38,832 bases of DNA from Lachnospiraceae bacterium (GCA_024403435.1 JAKSRV010000008.1:1-38832), one strand, 5' to 3'; counted from the stretch's first letter, positions 1 to 7,718 are shown. Numbers and translations: made by a program. Notes: generated by a model from the letters alone, not told the origin.

Positions 1-350
1 TGGCTCCAGCGTTGAAAGACTATTATAAAAGACATATGGCTGATGGAACATTTGTATCGTGGTTAGCAATGGATGGAGATAAGGTAATTGGTACAAGTGG
101 AATGTCTTTTGTTGAAAAGCCACCATATTTTGGATGTCCTTCTGGAAGAATAGGTTTGCTTTCCAGTATGTTTACTAATCCGAATTACAGAAGAAAAGGT
201 ATAGCAAAGGAATTGCTTTCAAGAGTTGTAAATGAAGCTAAGGAATATGGTTGTGGTACTGTTCAGATTACGGCATCAGATATGGGTGTTAAGCTATATA
301 CCGATTTTGGGTTTAAGCATAACGGCAACTTTATGCATTATAAGTTATAG
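1..350 (+). CDS. GNAT-family N-acetyltransferase, 5'-truncated
   Basis: This is the C-terminal part of a GCN5-related acetyltransferase, which moves an acetyl group from acetyl-CoA to an amine; the substrate is unknown. The frame is open from position 3 to a TAG at 348-350 and continues off the left edge, so the true start is missing; a TTG at 12 is not a convincing start. Visible are the central beta-strand (IGTSGMSF), the strand before motif A (IGLLSSMFTNPNYR), the acetyl-CoA pyrophosphate loop RRKGIA followed by its helix, and a late strand (KLYTDFGFK) typical of GNAT proteins. About 115 residues are present where the family usually has 150-170. The next gene begins about 300 nt downstream, so they are probably separate units. 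Confidence 0.85.
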   Translation, partial: APALKDYYKRHMADGTFVSWLAMDGDKVIGTSGMSFVEKPPYFGCPSGRIGLLSSMFTNPNYRRKGIAKELLSRVVNEAKEYGCGTVQITASDMGVKLYTDFGFKHNGNFMHYKL

Positions 351-510
351 GATTTTATTTGACATACACTCGCTTTCGTTAGATTTAACCCCCAGGGTGC
401 AAAAATGCCCCTCTTTTAGGGTTCATAGGCTTCAAATGAAACCTTCAAAATGAGAGTAGTAACATACTTTATTTTGACTACGTTTCTACTACGAATGAGT
501 GTATCGATTT

Positions 511-540
511 GCCCTATTTTGCCACGATATGCCAAGATAT
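511..540 (+). repeat. 10-bp phased direct repeats, left array
   Basis: Three successive 10-mers each begin with GCC: GCCCTATTTT, GCCACGATAT and GCCAAGATAT. The spacing equals one turn of the DNA helix. The array is mirrored by an inverted array at 598-630, so the two may form a binding site or a long-looped stem. The repeat is seen directly; any protein binding is inference. Confidence 0.6.
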
Positions 541-597
541 GTACTAAAAATCAACGTCATGTGGCATTGTAACAATACTTTGTACATTTTTGAAAGT

Positions 598-630
598 GGC
601 AAAACACGGCATATTACGGCAAAATAAGGC
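598..630 (-). repeat. 10-bp phased direct repeats, right (inverted) array
   Basis: GGC recurs every 10 nt (GGCAAAACAC, GGCATATTAC, GGCAAAATAA, then GGC). The stretch 608-630, read on the opposite strand, matches 511-533 at 19 of 23 positions by my hand alignment. It ends 18 nt before the phosphatase start and only a few bases before its ribosome binding site, so it lies where it could control transcription or translation of that gene. Confidence 0.6.
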
Positions 631-648
631 TTTACAGGAGGAATAATT

Positions 649-1104
649 ATGAAAACGCGCGTGCTCTTTATTTGTCATGGAAATATTTGTAGAAGCACGA
701 TGTGTGAGAGCGTCTTTACTCACATGGTCAAGCAACGCCACATAGAAAATGAATTTTATATACAGTCGGCGGCGACCAGTCGTGAGGAAATTGGAAACGG
801 ACCTCATTACGGTACGGTCAACAAATTGAGAGAGGTGGGAATACCGGTGGTTCCGCACAGAGCCGTTCAGATGACTAAGGCTGATTATGATAATTATGAT
901 TATTTGATTGGAATGGACGGATGGAATATCAATAATATGAATCGTATCGCAGGTGGAGATCCTGAGCAGAAGATATTTAAGCTGCTTTCTTTTGCGGGAA
1001 GTTCGCGCGATGTAGCCGATCCGTGGTATACTGATGACTTCGATGCTACCTATAGAGATACTGTTGAGGGCTTGAACGGGTTCCTCAAGTATCTGGGATA
1101 TTGA
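649..1104 (+). CDS. Low-molecular-weight protein-tyrosine phosphatase
   Basis: This cytoplasmic phosphatase would remove phosphate from tyrosine (or, in YwlE-type relatives, arginine) residues through a cysteinyl-phosphate intermediate. The P-loop CX5R lies at residues 9-15 (CHGNICR, then S), with nucleophile Cys9 and Arg15. The general acid Asp124 lies in the family motif DPWY. The length of 151 residues is normal. The ATG at 649 follows AGGAGG with good spacing, so the start is secure. The TrmH-family gene begins 28 nt downstream and is probably co-transcribed. The sequence does not separate a tyrosine from an arginine phosphatase. The repeat arrays just upstream suggest specific control. 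Confidence 0.93.
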   Translation: MKTRVLFICHGNICRSTMCESVFTHMVKQRHIENEFYIQSAATSREEIGNGPHYGTVNKLREVGIPVVPHRAVQMTKADYDNYDYLIGMDGWNINNMNRIAGGDPEQKIFKLLSFAGSSRDVADPWYTDDFDATYRDTVEGLNGFLKYLGY

Positions 1105-1132
1105 GACATTGGTGCATAGTTGGAGATGACGT

Positions 1133-1984
1133 ATGATTTCTATTACAGATGTTAATGATTCAAGGTTGGAGCTTTTTACGAGTACTCCCGAAAATATATT
1201 GGCGCACTATTATGAGCCCGAACCCGGATTGTTTCTGGCTGAAAGTATGAAGGTGCTTGAGAGGGCGCTAGCAGCAGGCTATGAACCTGTATCGGCACTC
1301 ATAGAGGACAGGTGTCTGAAGGCTGTAGAGGAGCTTCTGGGAGACAGACCGGACATGACGGTCTATGTGGCGGAGTACGACGTGTTAAAGCAGCTTACCG
1401 GCTATAATATGACCGGTGGAGTACTGTGTGTAATGAAGCGCAAGATGTTGCCCTCAGTAGAGAGCATATGCAAGGGGGCACGTAGAATAGCTGTACTTGA
1501 CGATGTGACCAATCCGACCAATGTCGGATCGATTTTCAGAAATGCTGCGGCGCTGGGAATTGATGCGGTGTTGCTCACTACAGACAGCTGCGATCCGTTG
1601 TATAAAAGAGCGGTCCGTGTGAGTATGGGTACTGTGTTCCAGGTTCCGTGGACGGTTATAGGGGACCGGAAGGCACTGCCTGACGGCAAGAGGGTGATCT
1701 GGCCTGAGCAAGGATTTGAGATGTTGAAGGAGATGGGATTTGCTACTGTTGCGATGGCTCTCGATGACAGAGCAATCGGTATTAATGACAAAAAGCTCAG
1801 AGCCGAAAACAAATTAGCGATTTTGTTGGGTTCCGAGGGCTATGGTCTCAAGAAGGAAACCATAGAGGCGTGTGATTATACGGTGATGATTCCTATGAGC
1901 AATGATGTTGACTCGCTGAACGTAGCGGCAGCCAGTGCGCTTGCCTTTTGGGAATTGACTAAAAATAGTGAAAATGCTGATTAA
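1133..1984 (+). CDS. TrmH/SpoU-family RNA 2'-O-methyltransferase
   Basis: This SPOUT-fold enzyme would methylate a ribose 2'-hydroxyl in rRNA or tRNA using S-adenosylmethionine. All three family motifs are visible: motif 1 (NPTNVGSIFRNAAALG), motif 2 (LLGSEGYGL) and motif 3 (IPMSNDVDSLNVAAASALAFWE), which together form the knotted cofactor site. A roughly 100-residue N-terminal region resembles the substrate-binding part of RlmB/TrmH-type proteins. The length of 283 residues is typical. The site before the ATG (GGAGATGAC) is only a moderate ribosome binding site. It follows the phosphatase after 28 nt. The exact target nucleotide cannot be told from the sequence. Confidence 0.92.
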   Translation: MISITDVNDSRLELFTSTPENILAHYYEPEPGLFLAESMKVLERALAAGYEPVSALIEDRCLKAVEELLGDRPDMTVYVAEYDVLKQLTGYNMTGGVLCVMKRKMLPSVESICKGARRIAVLDDVTNPTNVGSIFRNAAALGIDAVLLTTDSCDPLYKRAVRVSMGTVFQVPWTVIGDRKALPDGKRVIWPEQGFEMLKEMGFATVAMALDDRAIGINDKKLRAENKLAILLGSEGYGLKKETIEACDYTVMIPMSNDVDSLNVAAASALAFWELTKNSENAD

Positions 1985-2033
1985 ATTTGCAAAATAAAGC
2001 GATTTTTTCAGTCAGGTTATTAGGTAATAAATA

Positions 2034-2062
2034 GTGAATACAAAGCATATTTGTGTTAAAAT
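2034..2062 (+). promoter_or_regulatory. Candidate promoter for the argC cluster
   Basis: An extended -10 (TG-T-TAAAAT; hexamer 2057-2062) has only a weak -35 (GTGAAT, 2034-2039) 17 nt upstream. It lies inside the loop of the inverted repeat 2042-2079 and gives a leader of about 45 nt before argC. Assigned by eye. Confidence 0.35.
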
Positions 2063-2079
2063 AATACAGAATATGCTTT
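2042..2079. promoter_or_regulatory. Perfect 10-bp inverted repeat upstream of argC
   Basis: The arms AAAGCATATT (2042-2051) and AATATGCTTT (2070-2079) are perfectly complementary and enclose 18 nt that contain the candidate -10 element. It may be an operator or the terminator of the preceding methyltransferase gene, although no clean T-run follows. It does not closely match the usual arginine-repressor box. Confidence 0.45.
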
Positions 2080-2115
2080 TATTTATTTTAAAGTTAACTT
2101 TAACGAGGAATTATT

Positions 2116-3063
2116 ATGAAGACTAAGATTTTTATTGATGGAAGCGAAGGAACCACAGGACTTAGAATTTTTGAGCGCTTTGAGGGAAGAGACGATATCG
2201 AGCTTTTGAAGATTCCCACCGAGCTACGCAAGGATCCTGCAGAAATCAGCAAATATATCAATGCATCAGACATTACATTTTTATGTCTTCCCGATGCTGC
2301 AGCAATTGAGGCAGTATCGCTGGTAACCAATGAGAATGTCATCATCATCGATACTTCAACCGCTCACAGAACCAATGAGGATTGGGCTTACGGATATCCC
2401 GAGCTGGGCGAGAAGTTTAGAAATAAGATTAAGAACAGCAAGAGAATCGCCGTACCCGGCTGCTATGCTACCGGATTTATCACATTGGCATATCCTCTTG
2501 TTGAGCAGAATATTATCGCTAACGATTATCCTGTATCTGTATTTGCGGTATCAGGCTATAGTGGAGGCGGCAAGAAGCTGATCGGAGAGTATGAGAACCC
2601 CGACAGAGACAAAAAGTATGGTTCTGCAAGAATGTATGCTTGGGGACAGACTCACAAGCATTTGAAGGAGATGCAGAAGATTACAGGACTGACTCGTCAG
2701 CCACTTTTCTCACCCCTTACAACAGATTATTACAGTGGAATGGTAGTACAGCTTCCCCTGTACACAGATTTGCTTAAGACCAAGAAGACTCCCGAAGAAA
2801 TCAGAGATATGTTCGCTGAATTCTACAAGGGCGAGCAGTTCATCAAGGTAATGCCCTTCGGCGCAGATGTTGAGGCCGGCGGAGTGATTTATTCTGATGG
2901 ATGTTCAGGCTGGGACGGAATCGAGATTTATGTAACCGGCAACGAGGATCGAGTAGTGGTTGCTGCCAGATTCGATAACCTCGGAAAAGGTGCATCAGGT
3001 GCGGCAGTACAGTGCATGAATATCGTAATGGGATGCGATGAGGCCAAGGGACTTAACCTGTAA
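2116..3063 (+). CDS. argC: N-acetyl-gamma-glutamyl-phosphate reductase, type 2
   Basis: This is the third step of arginine synthesis: NADPH-dependent reduction of N-acetyl-glutamyl phosphate to the semialdehyde, in the cytoplasm. The N-terminal nucleotide-binding segment carries EGTTGLRIFERF, a STAHR motif follows, and the catalytic cysteine is Cys116 in PGCYATGF. The length of 315 residues and overall pattern fit the shorter type 2 ArgC rather than the roughly 345-residue type 1. The start follows GAGGAA with good spacing. No other arginine genes are present; the next genes, 18 nt downstream and then overlapping, are an esterase and a MraY-like protein, an unusual grouping. Confidence 0.94.
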   Translation: MKTKIFIDGSEGTTGLRIFERFEGRDDIELLKIPTELRKDPAEISKYINASDITFLCLPDAAAIEAVSLVTNENVIIIDTSTAHRTNEDWAYGYPELGEKFRNKIKNSKRIAVPGCYATGFITLAYPLVEQNIIANDYPVSVFAVSGYSGGGKKLIGEYENPDRDKKYGSARMYAWGQTHKHLKEMQKITGLTRQPLFSPLTTDYYSGMVVQLPLYTDLLKTKKTPEEIRDMFAEFYKGEQFIKVMPFGADVEAGGVIYSDGCSGWDGIEIYVTGNEDRVVVAARFDNLGKGASGAAVQCMNIVMGCDEAKGLNL

Positions 3064-3081
3064 TGACGAAAGGAATCTATT

Positions 3082-4242
3082 ATGGCTGCTAAGAAGAAAA
3101 AGTTGAAGGTGTTCTCTTTTTTACCTACAGAGGAATTTGTAAGACCGCTCGGAAGAAGCGTTATGCTTGACGATTGCAGATTGTTGAGTCTTTCTGCCAG
3201 TGGTGTTGAATTCACATATACCGGAAAAATGCTTATCGTGAATTTCTTCGGTGACAGTACCACTACAGTTCCCGAGTTTGAGCCTCAGCCTTGGAGAGAC
3301 CAGGCCAGAGTAATGGTAATAGTGGATGGAATTGTTCATCTCGATACCGTTATAAAAAAAGAGCACGAGACATTTGTTGTATTCGGTGACGATCCTCTGC
3401 TCCCTGTTGAAAAGCATGTAGTTAGAATCGTAAAGCTTTCCGAGCCTAGAATGTCTTCTGTCGGTTTGGGAGCCATTACAGTACAGGCTGAACAAAAGGA
3501 AGGAGTCGATTTTAAGGTAAATCCTCCGGTAAAGCCTACCAAGAAGTCTAAGAAATATATTGAGTTCATAGGTGATTCAATTACCTGTGGATATGGTGCG
3601 GATACTCCAAACGAGTTGTATCCTTTTTCAACTCCTACAGAGAACTGTGCAAAAGCTTATGCGTATCTCACCGCTCAGCTGTTGGATGCTGATTACAGCC
3701 TGGTATCATACAGCGGACACGGTATCATTTCAGGATATACATCTAATCCCAGGGTGCCTAAGCTCACAGAGCTAGTGCCTCCGTATTATGAGATTTTTTC
3801 ATACAGTTACAATAATTTCCGCGGAATGGAGATGGCCAAGATTCCGTGGGAGTGCAAGAAGGAGCGCAAGCCCGATATAGTAGTTATTAATCTCGGAACC
3901 AACGATGACAGTTATGTTCAGGACAATCTTGAGAAGCGTGCACACTTTGAGGAAAAGTATGTTGAGTTTCTCGAGCAGGTTCACAGAGTTCGCCCCAAGG
4001 CAACCATTATCAGTGCCTTCGGTATTATGGGTGACAATTTGTACAGCTCAGAAGTTAAGGCTGTGGAAGAGTTCAAGAAAAAGAGTGGATTCAACGAGGT
4101 TTACAATGTATACCTTGCACCTCAGGATGTTGAGAGAAACGGTATTGCATCCTGCTGCCATCCTTCACCTGCTTCACATCTTGAGGCAGCCAAGGTGCTC
4201 GCAGACTTTATCAGAACTTTAGGAGGCAAGTATGCTTTATAA
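3082..4242 (+). CDS. SGNH/GDSL esterase, carbohydrate esterase family 2-like
   Basis: This is likely a deacetylase acting on acetylated sugars or xylan-type polysaccharide. Residues 1-150 look like the beta-rich jelly-roll domain of CE2 enzymes; an SGNH hydrolase domain follows. Block I is FIGDSITCGYG with nucleophile Ser166; the Asn block is NLGTND; the last block contains CCHPSPASH with His360. The Asp that normally stands three residues before this His is absent, as in CE2 enzymes that work with a Ser-His dyad. No signal peptide is visible (start MAAKKKKLKVF), so a cytoplasmic role is likely. The end overlaps the next gene by 11 nt, implying translational coupling. Confidence 0.85.
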   Translation: MAAKKKKLKVFSFLPTEEFVRPLGRSVMLDDCRLLSLSASGVEFTYTGKMLIVNFFGDSTTTVPEFEPQPWRDQARVMVIVDGIVHLDTVIKKEHETFVVFGDDPLLPVEKHVVRIVKLSEPRMSSVGLGAITVQAEQKEGVDFKVNPPVKPTKKSKKYIEFIGDSITCGYGADTPNELYPFSTPTENCAKAYAYLTAQLLDADYSLVSYSGHGIISGYTSNPRVPKLTELVPPYYEIFSYSYNNFRGMEMAKIPWECKKERKPDIVVINLGTNDDSYVQDNLEKRAHFEEKYVEFLEQVHRVRPKATIISAFGIMGDNLYSSEVKAVEEFKKKSGFNEVYNVYLAPQDVERNGIASCCHPSPASHLEAAKVLADFIRTLGGKYAL

Positions 4243-5191
4243 TATTCTTCCTGAAGCAGTGCAGCAGTATATGTTGCCGGTAGCATTATTGGTAGCATTC
4301 GCGCTTACCGCAATGTTCACCGGAGGCCTTCATAAATATCTTCCCAAGGACGGTGGAAGAGATTTTGCGGTAGACGGTAAAAAATCAGCAGGTAAGCCCA
4401 GAGGAGCCGGTATTATATTTATTCTGGTATTTGTGGTTGTAAGTGCTGTATTGGCACCTATGAAGCTGGAATACATCTATTATCTGCTTCTTGTAGCGGG
4501 AGCAATGCTCACAGGTTTCCTCGATGATGCGGCTAAATCACCCTGGGGAGAGTATCTCAAGGGTGCCTTGGATTTGTTGATTGCCTTGCTTACCACTGCG
4601 GTATATTTGTTCAATAACGAGACTTATGTACAGCTTGGATTCGGCGGAGTGGCATTCCATATGCCGTTATGGGTGTTTGCTATCTGCTCGGTTATTTTGA
4701 TATGGGTGAGCATAAATGTCACCAACTGTGCCGATGGTGTCGACGGATTGTCGGGAACATTGTCAATCATTACATTGATGACGATATACGGATTAATTAA
4801 GAAGATGGGTGTGGTTGATTTTGCACCTCAGATTCTTATTATGATTTTTGCGATTGTTGCATATCTGTGGTTCAATGCTACTCCCAGTATACTAATGATG
4901 GGTGATGCGGGTTCGAGAGCAATCGGTTTGTTTATCGCAATTGCGGTGCTCAAGACAGGTGCACCTCTTTTGTATATTCCTGTCGCAATTGTATTGATAC
5001 TGGACGGAGGACTCGGACTGGTTAAGGTATTCTTGCTCAGATTCCTGAAGATCAAGATTCTCAAGAATGTGAGAACTCCTCTTCATGATCAGGTGAGAAA
5101 GGTTAACAATTGGTCCAACACACAGTGTGTGTTTAGATTTGCGATTATTCAGGCAGTGATCGGTGTGACCGTTTATCTGCTGGCAAAGTAA
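4232..5191 (+). CDS. MraY-family glycosyltransferase (polyprenyl-phosphate sugar-1-phosphate transferase-like)
   Basis: This is an integral membrane enzyme of the family that moves a phospho-sugar from a UDP-sugar to a lipid phosphate carrier. It has about ten hydrophobic segments. Signature residues are present: Asp98-Asp99 in FLDDAAKS, the NCADGVDGLSG motif with Asp168 and Asp171, a DAGSRAIG segment, and the late-loop His285 in RTPLHDQVRK. The length of 319 residues matches MraY, but with no cell-division or murein genes nearby and coupling to an esterase gene, it could be a second MraY or a WecA/TagO-like paralogue. It starts inside the esterase gene and is followed at once by a strong terminator. 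Confidence 0.88.
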   Translation: MLYNILPEAVQQYMLPVALLVAFALTAMFTGGLHKYLPKDGGRDFAVDGKKSAGKPRGAGIIFILVFVVVSAVLAPMKLEYIYYLLLVAGAMLTGFLDDAAKSPWGEYLKGALDLLIALLTTAVYLFNNETYVQLGFGGVAFHMPLWVFAICSVILIWVSINVTNCADGVDGLSGTLSIITLMTIYGLIKKMGVVDFAPQILIMIFAIVAYLWFNATPSILMMGDAGSRAIGLFIAIAVLKTGAPLLYIPVAIVLILDGGLGLVKVFLLRFLKIKILKNVRTPLHDQVRKVNNWSNTQCVFRFAIIQAVIGVTVYLLAK

Positions 5192-5202
5192 GATAAATAT
5201 GA

Positions 5203-5238
5203 GCAAAGTATGTAAAGCAGTACATACTTTGCTTCTTT
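5203..5238 (+). terminator. Rho-independent terminator of the argC cluster
   Basis: A perfect 12-bp stem (GCAAAGTATGTA at 5203-5214 with its complement at 5221-5232) encloses a 6-nt loop and is followed by TTCTTT. It begins 12 nt after the MraY-like stop codon. Confidence 0.9.
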
Positions 5239-5328
5239 AATGTAAGGGTAATAAATCGGTGGAATGGTGTTGATTTGATGCAATACATGGCATTGGATTG
5301 ATGCGAGACTAATGAGAGGTGGATTGTT

Positions 5329-5829
5329 ATGTACGATAAGCTGACAGAATCGGATATCAAAAAGATGGAAGCGGAGATAGAGCACAGAAAGCTTGTTATC
5401 CGCCCGCAGGCTGCTCAGGATGTAAAAGAGGCAGCAGCACAGGGTGACAGATCTGAAAATTTTGAGTATTACGCAGCTAAAAAATTCCTGCGTCAGAATG
5501 ACAGCAGAATCAGATATCTCGAGAGAATGATTAGAACAGCAGAGGTTATTCCTGATGATTCGGCAGAGGACGAAGTTGGTCTAAATAATACTGTTACGAT
5601 TGAATTTGTCGAGGACGGAGAGATAGAGACGTACAAGATTGTAACCTCTGTAAGAGCAGATTCCATCAGTGGAATGATTACCAATGTATCACCTCTGGGC
5701 AAGGCGCTCCTCGGTAAAAAGGTAGGAGATATTGCACACGTTGAGGTCAATTCATCCGTGAGCTATGACGTCAAGGTGGTAAAGATAGAGAACACTGATG
5801 ATTCCGATGATGAAATCAGAAGCTTTTAA
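5329..5829 (+). CDS. Transcription elongation factor, GreA/GreB family
   Basis: The protein would bind the secondary channel of RNA polymerase and trigger cleavage of backtracked RNA. The N-terminal antiparallel coiled coil (residues about 5-75) has the acidic tip motif GDRSENFEYYAAKK with Asp40 and Glu43, matching the catalytic acidic pair of GreA. The C-terminal FKBP-like domain shows the usual pattern (VTIEF..., SPLGKALLGKKVGD). At 166 residues it is close to the usual 155-160, with an acidic tail. A GAGAGGTGG site precedes the ATG. The following gene starts only about 17 nt downstream and is likely co-transcribed. It may be a second Gre factor rather than the main GreA, so no symbol is given. 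Confidence 0.9.
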   Translation: MYDKLTESDIKKMEAEIEHRKLVIRPQAAQDVKEAAAQGDRSENFEYYAAKKFLRQNDSRIRYLERMIRTAEVIPDDSAEDEVGLNNTVTIEFVEDGEIETYKIVTSVRADSISGMITNVSPLGKALLGKKVGDIAHVEVNSSVSYDVKVVKIENTDDSDDEIRSF

Positions 5830-5846
5830 GGATATTGGGAATAAAT

Positions 5847-7385
5847 ATGGCAGAAAAGTATAAGAAGTATATATTGTTTGATCTGGATGGAACGCTTACA
5901 GATCCCAAGATTGGAATATGTACATGTTTCCAATATGCTTTGGAATCTTTTGGAATACATGAGCCGAATCTGGATAATCTTGAGAAGGTTATAGGACCGC
6001 CGCTTTTAGACAGCTTCAAGGAGTTTTATGATTTTTCCGATGAGGATGCGAAGAAGGGCTTAGAGAAGTACAGAGAGCGTTTTTCTACAGTCGGTCTGTA
6101 TGAGAATAAGGTCTATCCGGGCATCAAGCATATGCTCAAGACATTGAAGAAAAACGGCTTCAAGCTGTCGGTCGCTTCGTCCAAACCTGCGGTATTTGTC
6201 GAGAAGATAATGCAGCACTTTGGATTGGCTAAATATTTTGACGCGATGGAAGGAAGTAATCTCGACGGTACACATACCGACAAGGCAGAGATTATTAACG
6301 ATGCATTGATTAAGCTTTTCGGAAGCAAAGAAAAAATAGACCTTACGCAGGTATATATGGTAGGCGACAGAAAGTTTGACTGTATCGGTGCCAAGAAAAT
6401 GGGCGTTGAGTCAATCGGAGTGGCTTACGGTTACGGTGACTATGAGGAGCTGGTGGAAGCTCACGCAGACTATATAGTGTTTACGCCCAAGGAACTTGAA
6501 GAGCTGTTGATGAGACAGACCTATAAGGCTTCTCAGGGACGTGTGGCGAGAAAGAAGGGCGACGGACTGACACTTATGCCGGGCAAGACCATCTTGCTTC
6601 TTCTGGCGGCGACGCTGGGCTTTTTGTCACTCAGAAGAGTGTTGGAATTTGGATTTGAAGTTGTGTTGTTTTTTATAATTCCATGGATTGCCGATTCCGG
6701 ACTTATAGCTGATGACAGCATAGATTTGTTTTTAAAGAATCTGCAGACTGTTAATATAGGTTTGTCATATGTTATTGCTGCGGCAGCTTTTATATATCCT
6801 GCAATCGGATATATAAAAGCAACAAAGAGAGATTCTTATCTGCTTCATCCGATGAGTCCTACGGTATGGCAGTACATATTGGGAGCAGTGCTGGCACTGA
6901 CAGCTAATCTCGGAATGCAGGTTGCAGTGGCCAAGATAGGTATCACAGCCAATGCAGAAGCTTATCAGGAAGTTGCAGCCATTCAGTACAGCTGTTCGTT
7001 TGCGGTTGGACTGATAGTGTACGGCATTGTGGCGCCTCTGGCAGAGGAAATGATATTCAGAGGTATAGTGTACGGCGCATTCAGACGTTATTTTCCTATA
7101 TCGGTGGCCATGCTTATTACGTCTGCGCTGTTTGGTGTATATCATGGTAATATCGTGCAGGGAACGTATGCATTTGTCTTTGGCTTCATGATGGTATGGC
7201 TGTATGAATATTTCGGAACCTTCTGGGCAGCGGTGGCAGTACATGTGATTGCCAATCTTTCAACATATACGGTTTCATATATTGCTTCGAAGAATCCCAA
7301 CATTGTGAATTGGCCCGCGGCAGCGGTGATGCTGGTTCTTGCGGCAGTAAGCCTTGTAATGTTATTTAGATTAAAGAAGAAATAA
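5847..7385 (+). CDS. HAD-family phosphatase fused to CPBP (Abi/CAAX-like) membrane protease
   Basis: Two enzymes share one chain of 512 residues. Residues 1-220 form a HAD hydrolase of the phosphoglycolate-phosphatase type: motif I FDLDGTLTD with Asp12 and Asp14, motif II near SVASSKPA, and motif IV near VGDRKFDCIGAK. A basic linker (about 225-240) leads to some seven or eight hydrophobic helices holding a CPBP protease core: EEMIFR with Glu400, Glu401 and Arg405, His433 in FGVYHG, and His466 in AVHVIANL. All catalytic positions look intact, so it is probably a working intramembrane glutamic-type protease. I chose ATG 5847 over an in-frame TTG at 5835, which has no usable ribosome binding site. 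Confidence 0.9.
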   Translation: MAEKYKKYILFDLDGTLTDPKIGICTCFQYALESFGIHEPNLDNLEKVIGPPLLDSFKEFYDFSDEDAKKGLEKYRERFSTVGLYENKVYPGIKHMLKTLKKNGFKLSVASSKPAVFVEKIMQHFGLAKYFDAMEGSNLDGTHTDKAEIINDALIKLFGSKEKIDLTQVYMVGDRKFDCIGAKKMGVESIGVAYGYGDYEELVEAHADYIVFTPKELEELLMRQTYKASQGRVARKKGDGLTLMPGKTILLLLAATLGFLSLRRVLEFGFEVVLFFIIPWIADSGLIADDSIDLFLKNLQTVNIGLSYVIAAAAFIYPAIGYIKATKRDSYLLHPMSPTVWQYILGAVLALTANLGMQVAVAKIGITANAEAYQEVAAIQYSCSFAVGLIVYGIVAPLAEEMIFRGIVYGAFRRYFPISVAMLITSALFGVYHGNIVQGTYAFVFGFMMVWLYEYFGTFWAAVAVHVIANLSTYTVSYIASKNPNIVNWPAAAVMLVLAAVSLVMLFRLKKK

Positions 7386-7513
7386 ACAGCAAATAAACAG
7401 CGAATTGTGTTTGATGATTAATGAATAGAGCGAATATTTGATGAATTGTATATGCAAATAAGGATTTATGCGAGAATTGACAAATAGTCAGATAATTTAG
7501 CAAATAGTCGGAG

Positions 7514-7542
7514 TTTACATTTGATTAAAATAGTATTATGAT
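7514..7542 (+). promoter_or_regulatory. Sigma-A-type promoter match
   Basis: TTTACA (7514-7519), 17 nt, then TATGAT (7537-7542) differ from consensus at one position each. A start near 7549 would put transcription directly into the terminator stem at 7551, giving an RNA of about 40 nt unless termination is bypassed. This is either a tiny-RNA or attenuator unit, or a chance match. Confidence 0.5.
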
Positions 7543-7550
7543 ACAGAAAA

Positions 7551-7589
7551 GTCGCAAAGGAGCGCAGATAGCTCCCTTGCGGCTTTTTT
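7551..7589 (+). terminator. Rho-independent terminator
   Basis: A 13-bp stem (7551-7563 with 7571-7583, one mismatch and one G-T pair) with a 7-nt loop is followed by six T residues. It probably ends the transcript of the HAD-CPBP gene, although it lies 165 nt after that stop codon and right behind a promoter match. Confidence 0.85.
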
Positions 7590-7593
7590 CTAT

Positions 7594-7718
7594 GCTTTAA
7601 TGTAGCGGCAGCAGGAAAGACATCACAGTAAGGCACCGGGAAAGACATTAAAGTAAGACATCAGGATTGACATCATAGCATTACATCGGGAATGACAGCA
7701 AAGCATAGAAGCTTCTGA
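7594..7718. repeat. Degenerate 25-nt tandem repeat, about five units
   Basis: Units start near 7594, 7619, 7644, 7669 and 7694. The middle three begin GACAT and end in CGGGAAA, CAGGATT or CGGGAAT; the outer two are more diverged. There are no spacers between units, so this is a tandem repeat and not a CRISPR array. It lies between the terminator at 7589 and gltB and would be part of the gltB leader if transcription starts upstream. Confidence 0.6.

Larger units (their letters stand above)
351..648. other. Intergenic region with phased repeats
   Basis: There is no credible gene in this 298-nt gap. Its first third holds a weak nested hairpin candidate around 386-423 (GGG and CCC arms around GCA-AAAA-TGC, followed by CTTTT), which could end the acetyltransferase transcript. 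Its last third holds two facing arrays of 10-bp repeats, listed separately. I saw no clear -35/-10 pair with normal spacing. Confidence 0.5.

Noticed and set aside
2034-2079. Arginine-repressor (ARG box) operator upstream of argC
   Set aside because: The inverted repeat is clear, but its sequence does not match the usual TGAATA-type half-sites with the right spacing, so I left it as an unnamed inverted repeat.
5835-5846. TTG 5835 as the start of the HAD-CPBP gene
   Set aside because: The nearest AAGGA is only 2 nt away, too close, while ATG 5847 has GGGA at normal distance and gives the usual HAD N-terminus.
7594-7718. CRISPR array in the 25-nt repeats
   Set aside because: The units are adjacent with no spacers, are strongly diverged, and no cas gene is in the window.
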